Counted from the stretch's first letter, positions 1-11,989 are shown. The stretch is DNA of 64,000 bases from Hexactinellida sp. DTS-2022 (GCA_028753945.1 JAPNXP010000006.1:2108001-2172000), one strand, 5' to 3'. The notes: generated from the letters alone by a model not told the origin. Made by a program: numbers and translations.

Positions 1-1341
1 AAGGATTGCTGCTGATGAGAACGGCCAAAGCAACCATGCCTCAGTTATTCCTTTAACTGCTCGCAAGCACATTAACGGACTGATTGATGAAGGTTAATTC
101 AGCTGTATGAATACTAATATGAATACTGACGCTCTCTGCTCACCCGTATTGTCAATGTGCTTTGATTTATATCAGAACGCGGCCTTGCACTTCGTGGATC
201 ATACCAAACCCATTTATTCTCCGATCAATGGGAACTATCTTGGCTGTTCGGGATTGATGAATGAATAGGAGCTTTTCTATCCGAGCATATTCGCATACAT
301 GCTAACAAGGGTCTTGGCCACACGTCATACTTGTCCTCTACTGTATGTGATGAAATTTGTTTCCTAAAGGGAAAACGCGTTTTAGTCAAAATTATTAGCG
401 AAATCAATATCGCTGGTCACTTCCTCATACTGGTAGACTCAATGCGACGCCTGCCATGTGGATCGACTACGTTTGTGATTTGCTATTTGTTGCCGCCTGG
501 CCCGTTCGAACGCTTTGTTCACTTTCTGCCAATGATGCATTATGCTGCACTGGAACTGGCGACGAGGCTATTAACGATTCTAGATCAACATGGAATTGAC
601 ATTAAGGAATGCCGTGGGCAGACATACGATAATGCATCGAATATGGATGGAAAGTACAACAGTATAAAGCTATCATTCTTCAAAAATGTCAGTTTGGCGC
701 ATTCGTCCCATGTGCAGCTCACTCATTGAATCTTGTGGGCAAATAAGCGGCAGAGTGTTGGCCTGGTGCTGTCATCTTTTTCGATTTCATGACTCATCTG
801 TACAAGTATATCTCTGCATCAACACACCGTTGGCGTGTGCTCAAAGAAGCACTGGGCTCATGTTGCTTGGTGGTTTCAGAAGCTGTCGGCCACTCGATGG
901 TCAGCACGAGTCGACGCTACAGTAGCTTTAGCCAAGGGATATGACGCTATTTTGGCAGAGCTCTGCGAAATTACTAACGATGTCAATCATAACCGCTAAT
1001 CCCCGGGTAGAGGCACGAGGTTTACGGGATGTCTGGACCAGCTTGAAACCTCGATTTTATCCGAGATGTGGTTTGAAATTATGTCGCAGTACAACATGAT
1101 TACCATCACCCTGAGGACAGTTGGCATAGCTTAGAATACAAAGTTTGATTGACATCGTTCAGCAGAAGCATGACAAGTTCTACTATTTCAGGGTTGTGTG
1201 TAGAGCGAGTTGGACATGAAAAATCAATGGCAGAGAAGAAGCGTGTACGCAAGCAGAATCTTCGATGAGACTTTGGAACTGGTGAGGAAGCATTACTGCA
1301 GCAAAGGGAACGCTTTCGGGGTTCGATCATATGATGTAGAC

Positions 1342-2075
1342 CAGTGGTTCCCGACCTTTTTAACTCGTGAACCCCCTGATACCCGAAAATTTGGTGTTGC
1401 ACCTCTAGGACATACTAAGTCTGAAGCATTCTATTGACAAGGGCATCGATTATAAAAACAGGATGGGGGTGAACATAATATGGTCTCATTAGGGTAAAAA
1501 CCGTTATTATTTAATAATATCACAAGGTTAATCTAAGTATAGATGGAAAAAATTTTGGGTGAAGAGGATTTTCAAAAATCATTGAGTATTATTAAAAATT
1601 TATGACAACAATATTTTGCTAAATTATGAGGTTCACCAATATTGGGGGGGCGGGGGGAGGGTGCGAATGCCCAAAGGTATGTTGTGGTAAATGGACTAGT
1701 ACGGACCAAGCCCTCTTTGAAAAAGCGTCGGGTGCTTACAGAACACAATAGTAATAGATCAATATAGTCGAGTAATCAGAATTTAACTTGTAGATTATAA
1801 CTATATTTAAAAAACTTTATTTTTAAATGCTCAATATTCACTCCACTCCTTGTCCCGTGCACCCCCTTAGCAGGGCCGTAGCCACTGGTCAGGTTGGTCA
1901 GGTTTCAACCTGACCACTTTTAGTTGGTTGGACAGGTTAACCTGAACCCTTGGCCCTGTTGGTACTGTATCCAGCCCGGTCTAACCTGACCACTTTTAAT
2001 TGGTGGCTACGGCACTGCTTAGACGTGTCCCGTGCACCCCCAAGGGGTTCATGCACCCCAGGTTGGGAACCACTG
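1342..2075. mobile_element. hAT-type MITE inserted in the hAT pseudogene
   Basis: The left end reads CAGTGGTTCCCGACC and the right end GGTTGGGAACCACTG, imperfect terminal inverted repeats typical of non-autonomous hAT elements. The flanks are ATGTAGAC (1334-1341) and ATATAGAC (2076-2083), an 8 bp target-site duplication with one mismatch. It contains no transposase and holds a second MITE at 1871-2017. Confidence 0.85.
1871..2017. mobile_element. MITE nested inside the 1342-2075 MITE
   Basis: The ends are CAGGGCCGTAGCCAC and GTGGCTACGGCACTG (one mismatch), flanked by CTTAG at 1866-1870 and 2018-2022. The interior is built of inverted AGGTTGGTCAGG / CCTGACCACTT motifs. The termini look hAT-like, but only 5 bp of flanking duplication can be seen. 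Confidence 0.7.
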
Positions 2076-2433
2076 ATATAGACAATATGCTGGGTGCGCT
2101 GCAGCATCGACTGAATGCCTACGAAGCTATCTGTACCGACTTCTACTCCTCAGCAACCTCAATACATCTTCAAGTGGCGATATTACAGTTGCATCTGAGC
2201 GGCTGGCTCGCGCATATCCAGAAGATTTTGAGGGAGATCTCTCTGCTGAGCTTATTCTGTACGTTAGTTTTGTGAAATCGGGGAAGGGTCAGCAGATCTT
2301 AGCTTCTCTTGCTCACAGAGCTCAGCCCTGATCAGACATTTCCGAGCGTCTACATAATGTTTCGCATCTACCTCTGCAATGTGATTAGAAACTGTGAATG
2401 TCATCGCTCCTTTTCAAAACTGATTTTGATATA

Positions 2434-3117
2434 GTGAGTCATTACCTAGTATTGAATTAAGTGTTAATTATCTCATTATCTCAAAGATTATTGAAGTTAG
2501 GCATATAAAATGTATTATCGATGAATAGGAAGTTACCTATTCCGACAAGATCAGTACCAGCCTAGATTACATAACATTCATAGTCTTTGAGTTATGGCAC
2601 ATTTTAAGAAATAAACATTTTCCATGGCAACGGAGGAATGTGTAACATTCCATTTATAATTTCGGTATATTTTATTCTACTACTTCTGGGTGTAACCATG
2701 TTCCAATTTAGAACATTTAGAACGCGTTTAACTATGTTAAAAGTATGATAGAAAAACAAGATAATTCGCAACCAAAATTACCATAACGTCATCAGATGAT
2801 GACATATCACTATTCTGGAGGGTGCTATGTATACCTGGATACCATATTCCAATATAGTTATAATACACTTTTCAGCTCTATCATCGATAATTATTGGAAT
2901 GAAGATCAATTCTCCATTTTTCACTGCACTTTAAGTAATCCATGGTTCAAACCAGCACTCAGACCTTATTTATTGAAGGTCACGGATAGGTATATTTATT
3001 AAGGATTATAATCTCAGGCTGGCATGTTCCTTATCATAGTGTTCCTCATACAAAATGTTTCTAATCATTTTAATTTTATGTACATAAATATATATTTAAC
3101 ATGTATTTAACACACCT
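2434..3117. other. AT-rich intergenic interval
   Basis: No gene, RNA or bounded element was recognised. The short reading frame at 2796-3002 resembles no family I know and has no supporting context. Confidence 0.5.
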
Positions 3118-3211
3118 ATAATGACTGTTAATTAAATGCTGACACGAATATCAGCATTCTAAATCGATTAAACTTCAATTGACAGAGTTAATTGCGTTTT
3201 GTATACATACT
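3118..3211. repeat. Dispersed repeat segment, copy near 3.1 kb
   Basis: The stretch from AATGACTGTTAATTA to GTTTTGTATACATAC, including an ATCAGCATT core, recurs at about 27560-27650 (+), 31320-31420 (inverted) and 44035-44125 (+). It is part of a larger dispersed repeat whose other part carries a CCAAACATGGTCATGTGAC motif in those copies. Confidence 0.6.
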
Positions 3212-3718
3212 AGCGCGCTTCGCTTGCTAAGTCGCTTCGCGGCAGAACACAACCACACACCAACCGCTTCGCGTTTGGTGTGTGGTTTATATACCCCTAA
3301 TATTGATTATGAAGCGTAATAGGCCTAAATAGTCAAATTTAACAATGTGAAATTTTAATGATTACGTCATCATGTGATAATGAGTTATCATAGTGGCGAT
3401 CTGGTGTGACCAAGGTGTCCGCATCATTAATGTGCATGTTCTATTAAATTTTCAGATTTTTATCTCTCAGAGTGCGAATTATGTGCGATTAAGTGACTTT
3501 TCAGGGTTCTCGAAATGTGACAATGACGTCATAACTTTTCGAGGTGTGAGAAATGTTGAGTGGAAACCTCAACTTGTTGGCGGGTGCCAAAAGTTACCCC
3601 ATTATGCCAATAATCGCATTTGGAAACCGTCCACTTTCTTCAATCAACTCGTGACATACAAACAAATATGTATATATTTACACACACATATACAGGTTTG
3701 TGTTTTAATAGTATAGAT
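3212..3718 (+). repeat. 510 bp dispersed repeat with GC-rich hairpin head, copy 1
   Basis: The head (3212-3290) contains CGCTTCGCTTG and a perfect hairpin whose arms are AACCACACACCAA and TTGGTGTGTGGTT around a CCGCTTCGCGT loop. The body carries GTGACAATGACGTCATAAC and CCGTCCACTTTCTTCAATC. The tail reads ACATACAAACAAATATG and ends GTTTTAATAGTATAGAT. A second copy lies at 6139-7228. The tail resembles the 3' ends of RTE-type LINEs or their SINEs, but Helitron-type ends are also possible and I cannot separate these by eye. Confidence 0.7.
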
Positions 3719-4837
3719 ATGTACTACAATAGAATTCGGTTTGTACGTACTATATTTTGACCAATTTAGTAAATTTATATGTTTCTCAATACAATATAAA
3801 GTTGGTTAGTACTTACACTCGGATAATACTTACATATTTATCTCCCGAGGATTACATGCTAGCCGAGTTCTAATATGTGTACAATAAACAACATGGACTT
3901 CTAAATACATATATTTACTCTGTACTTGCTATTATTTGATGATGTTATACAATATTTTCTTTACTTACATACTATCTAAATCAAATATTAACTTTTCGTG
4001 TCTTCTATTTCGGCTATTTTGCCCTACTCTATTGCACGTTCATGATAACAGATTGTTATCAACCGGTGCCATTTGAATTGAAGATTATTTTAAGAGTCCA
4101 AAAATTGTGTTCATAGTAACAGGAAATTCGTCTTATCCCTTTTCGTACTAACTAGCTTCTACTTTATATTTGAATTTTTGAATTTATTTCATATTTATGT
4201 ATTTAAGCGCTCAAAAAGTAAATAAGTAAATTAATGATGAATATTTAATAAATAACGACTTAAAGAGCTTATAAATGCAACTATTAATATCTATGATCAC
4301 TGGGTGACTAGAATGGCAAGTTTCAAGCCATAAATCTGGAGGCAATCCTCAAGAAGCCCTGATTTTACATTGTATTATTATACGTATAGTACAAGAGCCA
4401 CTATTTTAGGAAATAGAATATACAGTTTAATTTATATTAAAACAGGGTAAGATCTTTACCTGCATGCCTATATACCGTATAACCTCGTTAATACGAACGC
4501 CAGTGGGCGGTAAAAATTTGTTCGCTTTATCTGGAGTTCATATTAGCCGGAGTAATTTCACCCATTGAATTTATAGGACGAAGTTACATTAGGCTTGAAA
4601 TATTTTCGGTTTAAAGTTTAGTCCGCTTAATCGGGTCTAAGCGACCAGGTCCCAGGTGACTCTATTAAGCGCAGTCGACTGTAAATACAAGCACGCTTCG
4701 CTTCGCTGTTTCGAACATTTTTTGTTCCCAGAAGGTACATTCAGATGCCTCGTATCCCAATCGATTAATAACGGTTGTTCTACAACATAAGATTTATCTG
4801 AGATTTATTTATACGTATACGATACTTGTATGATATA
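3719..4837. repeat. AT-rich interval with fragments shared with 28.8-30.6 kb
   Basis: No gene was seen. Segment 4230-4480 (AATAAATAACGACTTA onward, then AAGATCTTTACCTGCATGCC) recurs in the same order at about 28815-28995 and 30545-30590. It runs into a degraded copy of the CCTCGTTAA Tigger-like MITE that is complete at 30586-30736. Confidence 0.5.
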
Positions 4838-5305
4838 CACTCCCGTCCAAAAGTATTCGTACTCCAAACAATTCCCATAGAAAATAGCAATATGGTGTGT
4901 CTAGAAAAAACTATATTGTATTCGTATTATATGGGAGATTGCAATTTTGATTCCACAATATTATTCTACGCATTCGAAATATCCATTGTAGAAGCCTTCA
5001 CATCTAATAGCTACTGATTAGATTGAAAATGACCATCTATTGCCACTATGTGCTACTTGTCCCCACTTTGTACCATGTTGGCAAATGGAAGATGGTACAT
5101 GGTGCCACCGGATTATAATTTTCAATCTAATCACTATGTTATTGAGCTGAAAGCTTCTACAAAGGTTAATTCGGATGCTTTGAATACGATTCTACAATCA
5201 AAATGACCACATCTCATATAATTTGAATGCATTAGCACATAATATTTGACTTAAATTGTACTATTTCCATTGTGAATTTTGGGTGTACGAATACTTTCGG
5301 GTTAG
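4838..5305. mobile_element. Tc1/mariner-type MITE
   Basis: The left end, CACTCCCGTCCAAAAGTATT, follows a TA. The right end carries the imperfect inverse (AATACTTTCGGGTTAGG). A CCAAAAGTATT terminus with a TA target is usual for Tc1-like elements. The interior is itself partly palindromic (TCCATTGTAGAAGC near 4982 against GCTTCTACAAAGG near 5150). No transposase is present. Confidence 0.6.
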
Positions 5306-5884
5306 GCCATGATTACACCTGAACTATTTGCTATAAAATAGATTTGGTTACTAAGTAATAGCATGCGAAGCCTGCTTGTTATATTTATTGTTTGATCCAT
5401 TCATTGTTATTCTCCGTTTGACATATACATTGTACTATCTAATGGATATTATGATACTTTAACAAATTCTTTAGTTTTTTCATTAGTTCGGTAAACTGGA
5501 CGCCGCTTGAACAGCAGACGGATAATCTGTACATTCGTTTAATTGGGACAAAACACTCTTCAGAACCTTCACTGTATTGCGTCATATTAGATTATTATAC
5601 CCTAGTTAAACAGCTCTAGAGTGATCCTTAGCATTCCACAAAAGATTGAATTCGAGTTTAGGGTGTATTACTATTCTAGGTCTAACTACGCACTGATTAT
5701 ATTTCTTGTCACAAAAGTTTATGGAGATTTTTTATTGGTATTTTTGGACGATTCAGTCATATTGAAAAAATATTACTTTAAGTTATATACTTATCACACT
5801 GCAAGCCCCTGGCTTCCCAACCGATCTGTAGCTGGCACCTAAAGGTGCTTGTATTAATTATGAAATAACATAGAAGACATAGTA

Positions 5885-6055
5885 CAGTAGATGTCGGATA
5901 TAAGCACAGCGGTTATAAGAACATATCGGATATAAGCACACTGTTGTAAACTGTTGCCATATACCCTGTATAATTTATTACGGTTATATAAATATGTCGG
6001 TTATAAGCACATTAAGTGCAGTTCCCTACGATGTGCTTATAACCGGCATCCACTT
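5885..6055. mobile_element. Tigger/pogo-like MITE, TATAAGCAC subfamily
   Basis: It begins CAGTAGATGTCGGATATAAG after a TA and ends with the degenerate inverse CCGGCATCCACTTTA. It is built of inverted GGTTATAAGCACA motifs. The reverse-orientation copy at 25264-25436 has intact CAGTGGATGCC and CATCTACTG ends and TA duplications. Confidence 0.75.
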
Positions 6056-6138
6056 TATATTGAAGAGTATTATTTTAACATTAATTATTAATAACTTTGC
6101 AACTCCAGCCTACTTTGCACAACAAAGAATTACATAAA

Positions 6139-7228
6139 CTACCCCGCTTCGCTTGTTAGGTCGCTTCGCGGCAGAACACAACCACACACCTACCGCTTTA
6201 CAGTTGGTGTGTTGTTTACAACAGTTTTCACAGCGCGTACCACTTCATCAAATATTAGGGTCTCCGCGTAACACCATAATGATCGATATTTAAATACACC
6301 CCTGAAAACGACGTACATCATATCGTACTAAAGTATATTTCTATTGTATTTAATAACATTTCAATTGTTGATGTATTTTTAAAGTATAATGATCTACCCC
6401 TCTCAAGGGCATAGCTAAGAGAAAGTCTCTGAGCGGTCAAATTTACAAGCAGCGAGCGTAGCTATCGACCTAAGGGGGTTTTATACCCCCAGGATTTCTT
6501 TGCAGAGTTAATGTTAACTACTAATCTACCTCCAGGAAGCATAATTTGCTAGCAAAAACAAAATATAATTGATTTAGAATGTGTACTCTAGCAACATTAG
6601 AGAATTGAAGGTATTGACGGTGTTGAATAATATCAACAATAAACGGCCAACAATTCAGATGGCTTAATTAGGGGAGGAGCAAGTGTGTCCCCCCCTTCCC
6701 CTGACTCCTCCTCCCTCCGCCTATAGCTCCGCGTACCACTAGAAGGAGCTCGCGTACCACCAGTGGTACGCGTACCACAGTTTGAAAACCACTGGTTTAC
6801 AACGTCTAACATTGATGATAAAGCTTAAATAGCCCAAAAATAGTAAATTTAACACTGTAAATTAGTGATTACGTCATCATGCGACAACTAGTAAGCAGAG
6901 TGGCAATCTGGTGTGACCAATCCGCATCATTAATGTACATGTTCTATTACATTTTCAGATTTTTCTCTTAAAGGGCGCGAATTATGTGCGATTAAGTGAA
7001 TTTCAGGGTTCTCGAAATGTGACAATGACGTCATAACTTGTCTAGGTGTGAGAAATTTTGAGTGGAAATCTCAACTTGTTGTCGGGTGCAACAAGTTACC
7101 CCTATATGCCAAAAATCATATTTGGAAACCGTCCACTTTCTTCAATCAACTCGGAACATACAAACAAATATATGCACACATAGTACATATATACAGGTTT
7201 CTGTTTTAATAATATAGATACATTTCTA
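6139..7228 (+). repeat. 510 bp dispersed repeat, copy 2, split by a hAT MITE
   Basis: The head at 6139-6221 matches copy 1 (CGCTTCGCTTG, then GTCGCTTCGCGGCAGAACAC). The body at 6803-7228 matches GTGACAATGACGTCATAAC, CCGTCCACTTTCTTCAATC, ACATACAAACAAATA and the terminal GTTTTAATAATATAGAT. Head and body are separated by the MITE at 6222-6794. Because copy 1 is contiguous, it serves as the uninterrupted reference. Confidence 0.75.
6222..6794. mobile_element. hAT-type MITE
   Basis: The element is flanked by perfect 8 bp duplications GTTTACAA (6214-6221 and 6795-6802). The right end reads GTTTGAAAACCACTG; the left end is the degenerate inverse CAGTTTTCACAGCG. The interior has GCGTACCAC repeats in both orientations. 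It has no coding capacity. Confidence 0.8.
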
Positions 7229-7261
7229 GTTCCTTCAACTTCAACAAATCCTTCTAATTGA

Positions 7262-8590
7262 ATTTTCACTTTATTCAACTAAACGTGCTCCTAAGCGTGG
7301 TTACTCAGATCATTATCTTAAATTTGGATTTACGAGTATAGTAATTGAAGGTATTGAAAAACCACAATGATATGTCGGAAATTATTGTCTGCAGAGTCTA
7401 TGAAGCCGTTTCAGCTTACGATGCAAATTACAATGACCTAGATGTTTACTTCTTAGAAATACAATCTGAATCTGTCAAGAAATCTAGATTTGATACTCCA
7501 GGAATGCCACTAGATAGCACTATAAGAGCCGCAGTTGAAGCATCATGTGGTCTGTCACTACGTATTGCAAAATCTAACAAATCCCATAATATAATTGTGA
7601 AGAGCTGGTTTTGCCCTGCACGAAAGATATTGTGCGCCTAATGATTGGAGCGGTTGCATTTAAAAAACTAAGTTCGCTGTCAATTTTGCAGTTATAACAC
7701 TGTTCAGCGCAGAATTCAGGAAATGTCAGAGGATACTAAGAACCAGGTCGTGGAGCAAATTAGACAGTCACCCATCTATGTTTTGTGATTAGATGAGTGA
7801 ACTGATGTTTCTTCTTGTGCTCAGCTTATGATAATATATACGACATACATTATGTCCACAATTATAAGTTCAAAGAAGAGTGCCAGCCACTTGATTCTCA
7901 AACACGTGGAATAGATGTTTCCAACAAAGTAGACACCTTTTTTGTTAAAGAAGGTCTCGATTGGAGAAAGGTGGTGCTACTTCTATGTTGGGAAGCCATT
8001 CTGGGTTCCAGACATACGTTAAACAGGTTGTCCCAGATGTGATAACAAATCACTGTATGATTCATCGTGAAGCCCTTGCAGCGAAAACTTTGTCATCCTC
8101 CCTAAACGTTGTCTTGTAGGACTTATTAAAATAGTCAATTTCGTTAAAAGTAGCGCTCCAACACAACGTCTCTTCAGAAATCTTTGTTTAGATATGGATG
8201 CTTGCTTAATAATCTAATATATCAAACTGAATTTCGATGGATTTCAAAGGGCAATGTTATGAAACGTGTTCTAAACCTTAAAGAAGATACAACAGAATTT
8301 GTAAAACTCCAAAAGCGGACGCATTGGCATGATTTATTTGTCAAATCGAGAATGGATTTCTAAACTTTGTTATCTTTGTGATATTTTCGAAAAACTCAAT
8401 ACTCTGAACCTCTCATTGCAAGGTAAAGTGAGTGAGTAATATTTATATTATGAATAGTATTGATATTATGGATATTCTAGAAACAGGCTTCATTTTGAAC
8501 CAGATCTATGCAGCTGCTTAGCAGTAACACAGCTTATAATTCAAAAACTAGTTGATGAAAAACAACATCAAAAATCGCATTAAGTATTCA
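7262..8590 (+). pseudogene. hAT transposase pseudogene, ZBED5/SCAND3-like
   Basis: The order of conserved blocks follows the ZBED5/SCAND3 group of hAT-derived proteins. YSDHYLKFGFTSI lies near 7300-7335, in the position of the N-terminal block before the BED finger. LRIAKSNKSHNI is near 7560-7595, DWRKV near 7957, KIVNFVKS near 8128-8152 and FRWISKGNVMKRVLNLKE near 8235-8290. CDIFEKLNTLNLSLQGK is near 8378-8425 and FEPDLCSCLAVTQ near 8490-8530. The blocks fall in different frames and are broken by stops, so the copy is dead. The cysteines of the BED finger are not readable. The start is set by the first recognisable block. Confidence 0.8.
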
Positions 8591-10255
8591 TGATGTTATT
8601 GGTAAATCTACATTATAATCATATACCAGTTACGTCATACATTTTGAAATTTGAGTTTTGGTTATACCTTCATGGAGGGGGCCCCAACAAAAGTGGGTCA
8701 TGGTTTTGAAAAGATTGAAACCCCTTGCTTAAATGTGTTTCAGGCATCCAGAATGAGAAGCGAGCAAGCTGGAGCACCACCTGTGTTGATAGCTAATAGT
8801 TTCTTTTTGTAATAAAGGCCTTCACGTTAAAAAAATGAAGTAATCGTACTTATAGTTTACAACCAAATAGATGGTCCTCATTTTGAGTCACCACTTAGCT
8901 CTAAACCTGTGGGCATCCAGAACTCTTAACTTGGCGTCTTTGACTCCTTTAATTCAAGTTTATTGATGTGTCTATTTGCAGAATTATAATTTTAATATTA
9001 TGGAGAAATTATAGTCAATAAAATTGGGCAATTAAGCCAGTCAATCAATTGATTTATAATTAGTGACGAAACCAGGTGGGGGAGGAGTTTATTCACTCTA
9101 TTTATCCAATGGCCTTTAATATCGAATACCTTATCCTACTCAGTTCAATGTACGAAATTCAAATTATCTCATATAAATTGGCCATATCCCTGGATAATCC
9201 AAAAATAGTAGCTCGCTCGTCCATATAATTCATATAGTGATGTAACCACACCACTGATTGGCATCAAAGACTACAAATTTATTAATGTATTTTTTTCAAG
9301 TAATCATCAATATTGTAAAATATATTAATCAAGTGCTCTAAATGCACGTATTTTCAAAACTCTTTAGTACCACACAGAGGTTCTTTGGCTATCAAAGCGA
9401 AATGTACTACTTACACGTCTTTACTGTGTAGCACTTTTTATTGATAATTCCTGGCTTATCACCCTTCTATTATCTCTAATATCTCGATTGGATATATATT
9501 ATCTACCTTTCATTACTAGGTACGTAATTAATATTATAGAATTGATTTCGTTGAGAAACTAATTACTTTCCAAAGTATGCTTGTACTGTGGATATTGAAT
9601 AATGAATATCGAGGTTGATAAAATGGCGATGTTTTCTGGGATCACAGATTTAATTACTTTCATGATTATCAATTACCTTCTGAGTTTAAATACGATTATT
9701 TTACACTTCAGATTGATAAATTTTCCCGATATTTCCCAGACATTGGAAAATCCGACTAAAATTTGTGCCCTTTTGTACAAAGTGTGGAAATTGCATTCCA
9801 GATGATGCAATGTGATACCCTAGAAGAATTTATATTTAATAAATGATTCATGTGCAAAGGTAGTATTTTCATCGATAACTCTTCCACACCACTATATATT
9901 CTGGAGTGTTTATTATAGCTGATGTATAATATGTCATATACGTGAAGAATGAAACTTTAATTTTTTACTTTAAACTTAATGTTAAGAATTAAACTGCTCT
10001 TTCTCAGCAAGCTTGGCTCAGTTTTAGAAAGGCAGCATTTTAAATCATGTTGAACATCCAAACTATTTCTATTATTTGATTAATTGTTAATAGACTGGAG
10101 AAACATGTTTCACATATGTGTGTAGAATGAAATGGTAGTACATTCAACTCCGCTTAATAGAGCCACCTGTTAATAAATTAAACTGCTTAATACGATCAAA
10201 ATTTCGCAGGATTTATAGGACGGAGTTACATTTCGGTTAATAGATATAAAAACCC
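8591..10255. other. AT-rich interval without recognised genes
   Basis: Near 10139-10240 there is a fragment of a CTCCGCTTAAT Tigger-like MITE (AACTCCGCTTAATAGAGCC, then GGACGGAGTTACATTTCGG). The 67-residue reading frame at 9602-9805 has no recognisable domain. Nothing else can be supported. Confidence 0.45.
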
Positions 10256-10257
10256 CA

Positions 10258-10420
10258 AAGTACCGCCCTCCTGCTCCATTGCCTCCGTTTCCTGTCCTCC
10301 CTCCTCCTCCACCTCCTACTCTCTCCCGCAATAAGCCCCTGAGAGTTAGAATCTGACCCTCTGCCACCCACCTCCTCTCCTCCATGTCCCTCCTCTCCCC
10401 TTCAAAGCGCCTCAAGTAAA
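10258..10420. repeat. GC-rich pyrimidine tract in AT-rich DNA
   Basis: The + strand is almost all C and T (CCTCC and CTCCT runs), unlike its surroundings. On the minus strand it could encode a Gly-Arg-Glu-rich peptide within a 91-codon frame, but low complexity explains that frame. It could be an expanded microsatellite or a piece of a GC-rich element. Confidence 0.45.
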
Positions 10421-10576
10421 ATAATAATAAATACAGTAGTAACATTTAAATTAGGTCAGGTTTGTTAGCTATTACTTATAGTTATTAACTTTTGATAGCC
10501 AACATACGGATTATAATCACAGCAACGGCTGATTCTTGGGGGGGAATGGGGGGGCATTCAGGACATGCAGGCGTCT

Positions 10577-11140
10577 TAGTGTCAGACATTTAGAGGAGAT
10601 CTTAAGCATATCTAAAATTACCACACATCTCATTCCAGCTGATGACTTGAAAATGAGTCGAGTTGTTTCTGGTGTGTGTCAAAACTTTTGACGGATGAGA
10701 ATAAGCGTCAAATGGTAGACGTTTGTCGTCAATTACTGTAATCATGGAGGGAGGAGAAGACTTTCTTGATCACTTTGTTTACCGGCCTAAGTACGAAAAG
10801 TCTGCGAATGGCCAGTGTATACTGGAATAGAGATGACATACTGCTAACAGATTTGCACCCTGAGAAGACAACCATCAATAGTGATTATTAGAAAACCGAA
10901 TTGGGAGAACTTTTGGAAGCCATCAATCGTCAGCGTAGGAAACTAAAGAGGAAATTATGCTCCAACTTGATAGTGCTAGGGCCCACGTCAGTGATCTAAC
11001 TACCAATGCCATTAGACGTTTGTGTTTCAAATCTCCCCCGCAACCATTGTCCAGACCTGGATCCAAGTGACTACTTGCTGTTTGGACAGATGAAAAGTTC
11101 GTGGGAAAAGATTTATGGAGATTTTATAATCTGAGGTCGG
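10577..11140 (+). pseudogene. mariner-family transposase pseudogene
   Basis: Fragments match the catalytic half of mariner/SETMAR-type DDD transposases. VYWNRDDILLTDLHPEKT is near 10818-10870, followed by TINSDY and LGELLEAINRQRRK. LQLDSARAHVSDLTTNAI is near 10960-11012, matching the block with the second catalytic aspartate, here LDSARAH where LHDNARPH is usual. PDLDPSDYLLFGQMK is near 11053-11097 and carries the third catalytic Asp region. Frames change between blocks and stops occur. The N-terminal helix-turn-helix domain is only weakly visible. No inverted terminal repeats were identified. Confidence 0.8.
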
Positions 11141-11630
11141 TGGTAAAACTATGGTGAGGTTGAAGAAAGGTGGAATCTGTACATAAACCTCAAGGGGAGT
11201 ACATTTAAATTTGCTTGTGATTTAGATTAATATCTGTTAGAATACTTGAAGAAGTGTATAAAAAAGCGAAATCTTGTTTACAGTTCTAACATAATCGTGA
11301 TCTCGATCATGATTTTCAAATAAGAAAACTGCATTCATAATGATTTTACATTATTTATGAATAATTCTTGATAAATTATTCATTTTAAGGTGGAAGAAAT
11401 GTGAATTATTCATTCTCATGAATCAGTCAGTATTCTAGAAATGGTCATATTTGGCCATTTATATGATGTAAATGATTATTTTCGCATAATTTTTTTATAC
11501 AATTTAAATACATTCTCATCTAGGGGAATACTTAACATCCTGGTGAATACAACGGCTTTTCATATGGTGCTCTTGTCTTTTGTCTTTATCTAACAAATCT
11601 GCATTAATTTTTTCTAATTTTTTCTAATAG
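11141..11630. other. AT-rich interval, probable intron sequence
   Basis: No gene is seen. The interval ends in a pyrimidine-rich stretch and TAATAG, the splice acceptor of the exon starting at 11631. Confidence 0.5.
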
Positions 11631-11895
11631 TGTTATTTCTGACGACGATAGTCAAACTGATGATGATACTCACCCACCTGTTCAATTTAATCGTCCTTTT
11701 ATTAATAATATGGTAGAAAATATTTCTGCATCTACTCCAACAACGGAATGTATTCAAGCAATTGAAAATCTTCAGGATATTTCTTTGACCTATAATTCTT
11801 CACTTGTTCCTCCACTTTCAACCCAGTATCATGACAAAAGAAATATTATTTCTGATATCGTGACTCCGGACGCGGTTCTACCTGCTAATATACAG
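11631..11895 (+). CDS. Internal exon, probable linker of misshapen-family kinase
   Basis: The exon is bounded by a good acceptor (TTTCTAATAG) and a donor (CAG|GTGTAT). It starts with one base that completes a codon and ends in phase 0. The 88 residues are acidic and then Ser/Thr/Asn-rich (VISDDDSQTDDDTHPPVQF near the start, ending AVLPANIQ), as expected of the disordered linker between the kinase and CNH domains of MAP4K4/MINK1/TNIK proteins. Codon use is T-ending (TCT, ACT, CCT, GAT), like the CNH exon at 39606-40731 and unlike the transposon pseudogenes. The phase 0 donor fits the phase 0 acceptor at 39606. No catalytic domain is in this exon, so assignment to the kinase gene rests on strand, phase, style and a missing intervening candidate. 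It could belong to another gene. Confidence 0.6.
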
Positions 11896-11989
11896 GTGTA
11901 TATTATATTTATGGTTACATTGCTACTAATTATTAACAAATATGCGCCTAGTTCTCAAACATTACAGATAAATTTACGGATGTAGTTGA

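Larger units (their letters stand above)
236..2433 (+). pseudogene. hAT transposase pseudogene, ZMYM/DUF4371-like
   Basis: This is a decayed cut-and-paste transposase of the hAT superfamily, in the group related to zinc-finger MYM-type proteins. Around 290-700 it reads SYLSSTVCDEI and then HGIDIKECRGQTYDNASNM, which carries the catalytic-core signature CRGQ-YDNASNM of this family. A frame change follows and AHSLNLVGK is seen near 716-740. Around 2076-2160 it reads NMLGALQHRLNAYEAICTDF. The C-terminal hAT dimerisation segment is at about 2330-2430 (TFPSVYIMFRIYL, then RSFSKL). Several stops and frameshifts make it non-functional. A 734 bp hAT-type MITE interrupts it at 1342-2075; reading passes in frame from NAFGVRSYDVD directly to NMLGAL when the MITE and one target duplication are ignored. 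The true 5' end may lie left of the window. Confidence 0.85.

Noticed and set aside
10170..10445. 91-codon Gly/Arg-rich minus-strand frame
   Set aside because: It is the reading of a pyrimidine tract; low complexity and no splice or homology support.
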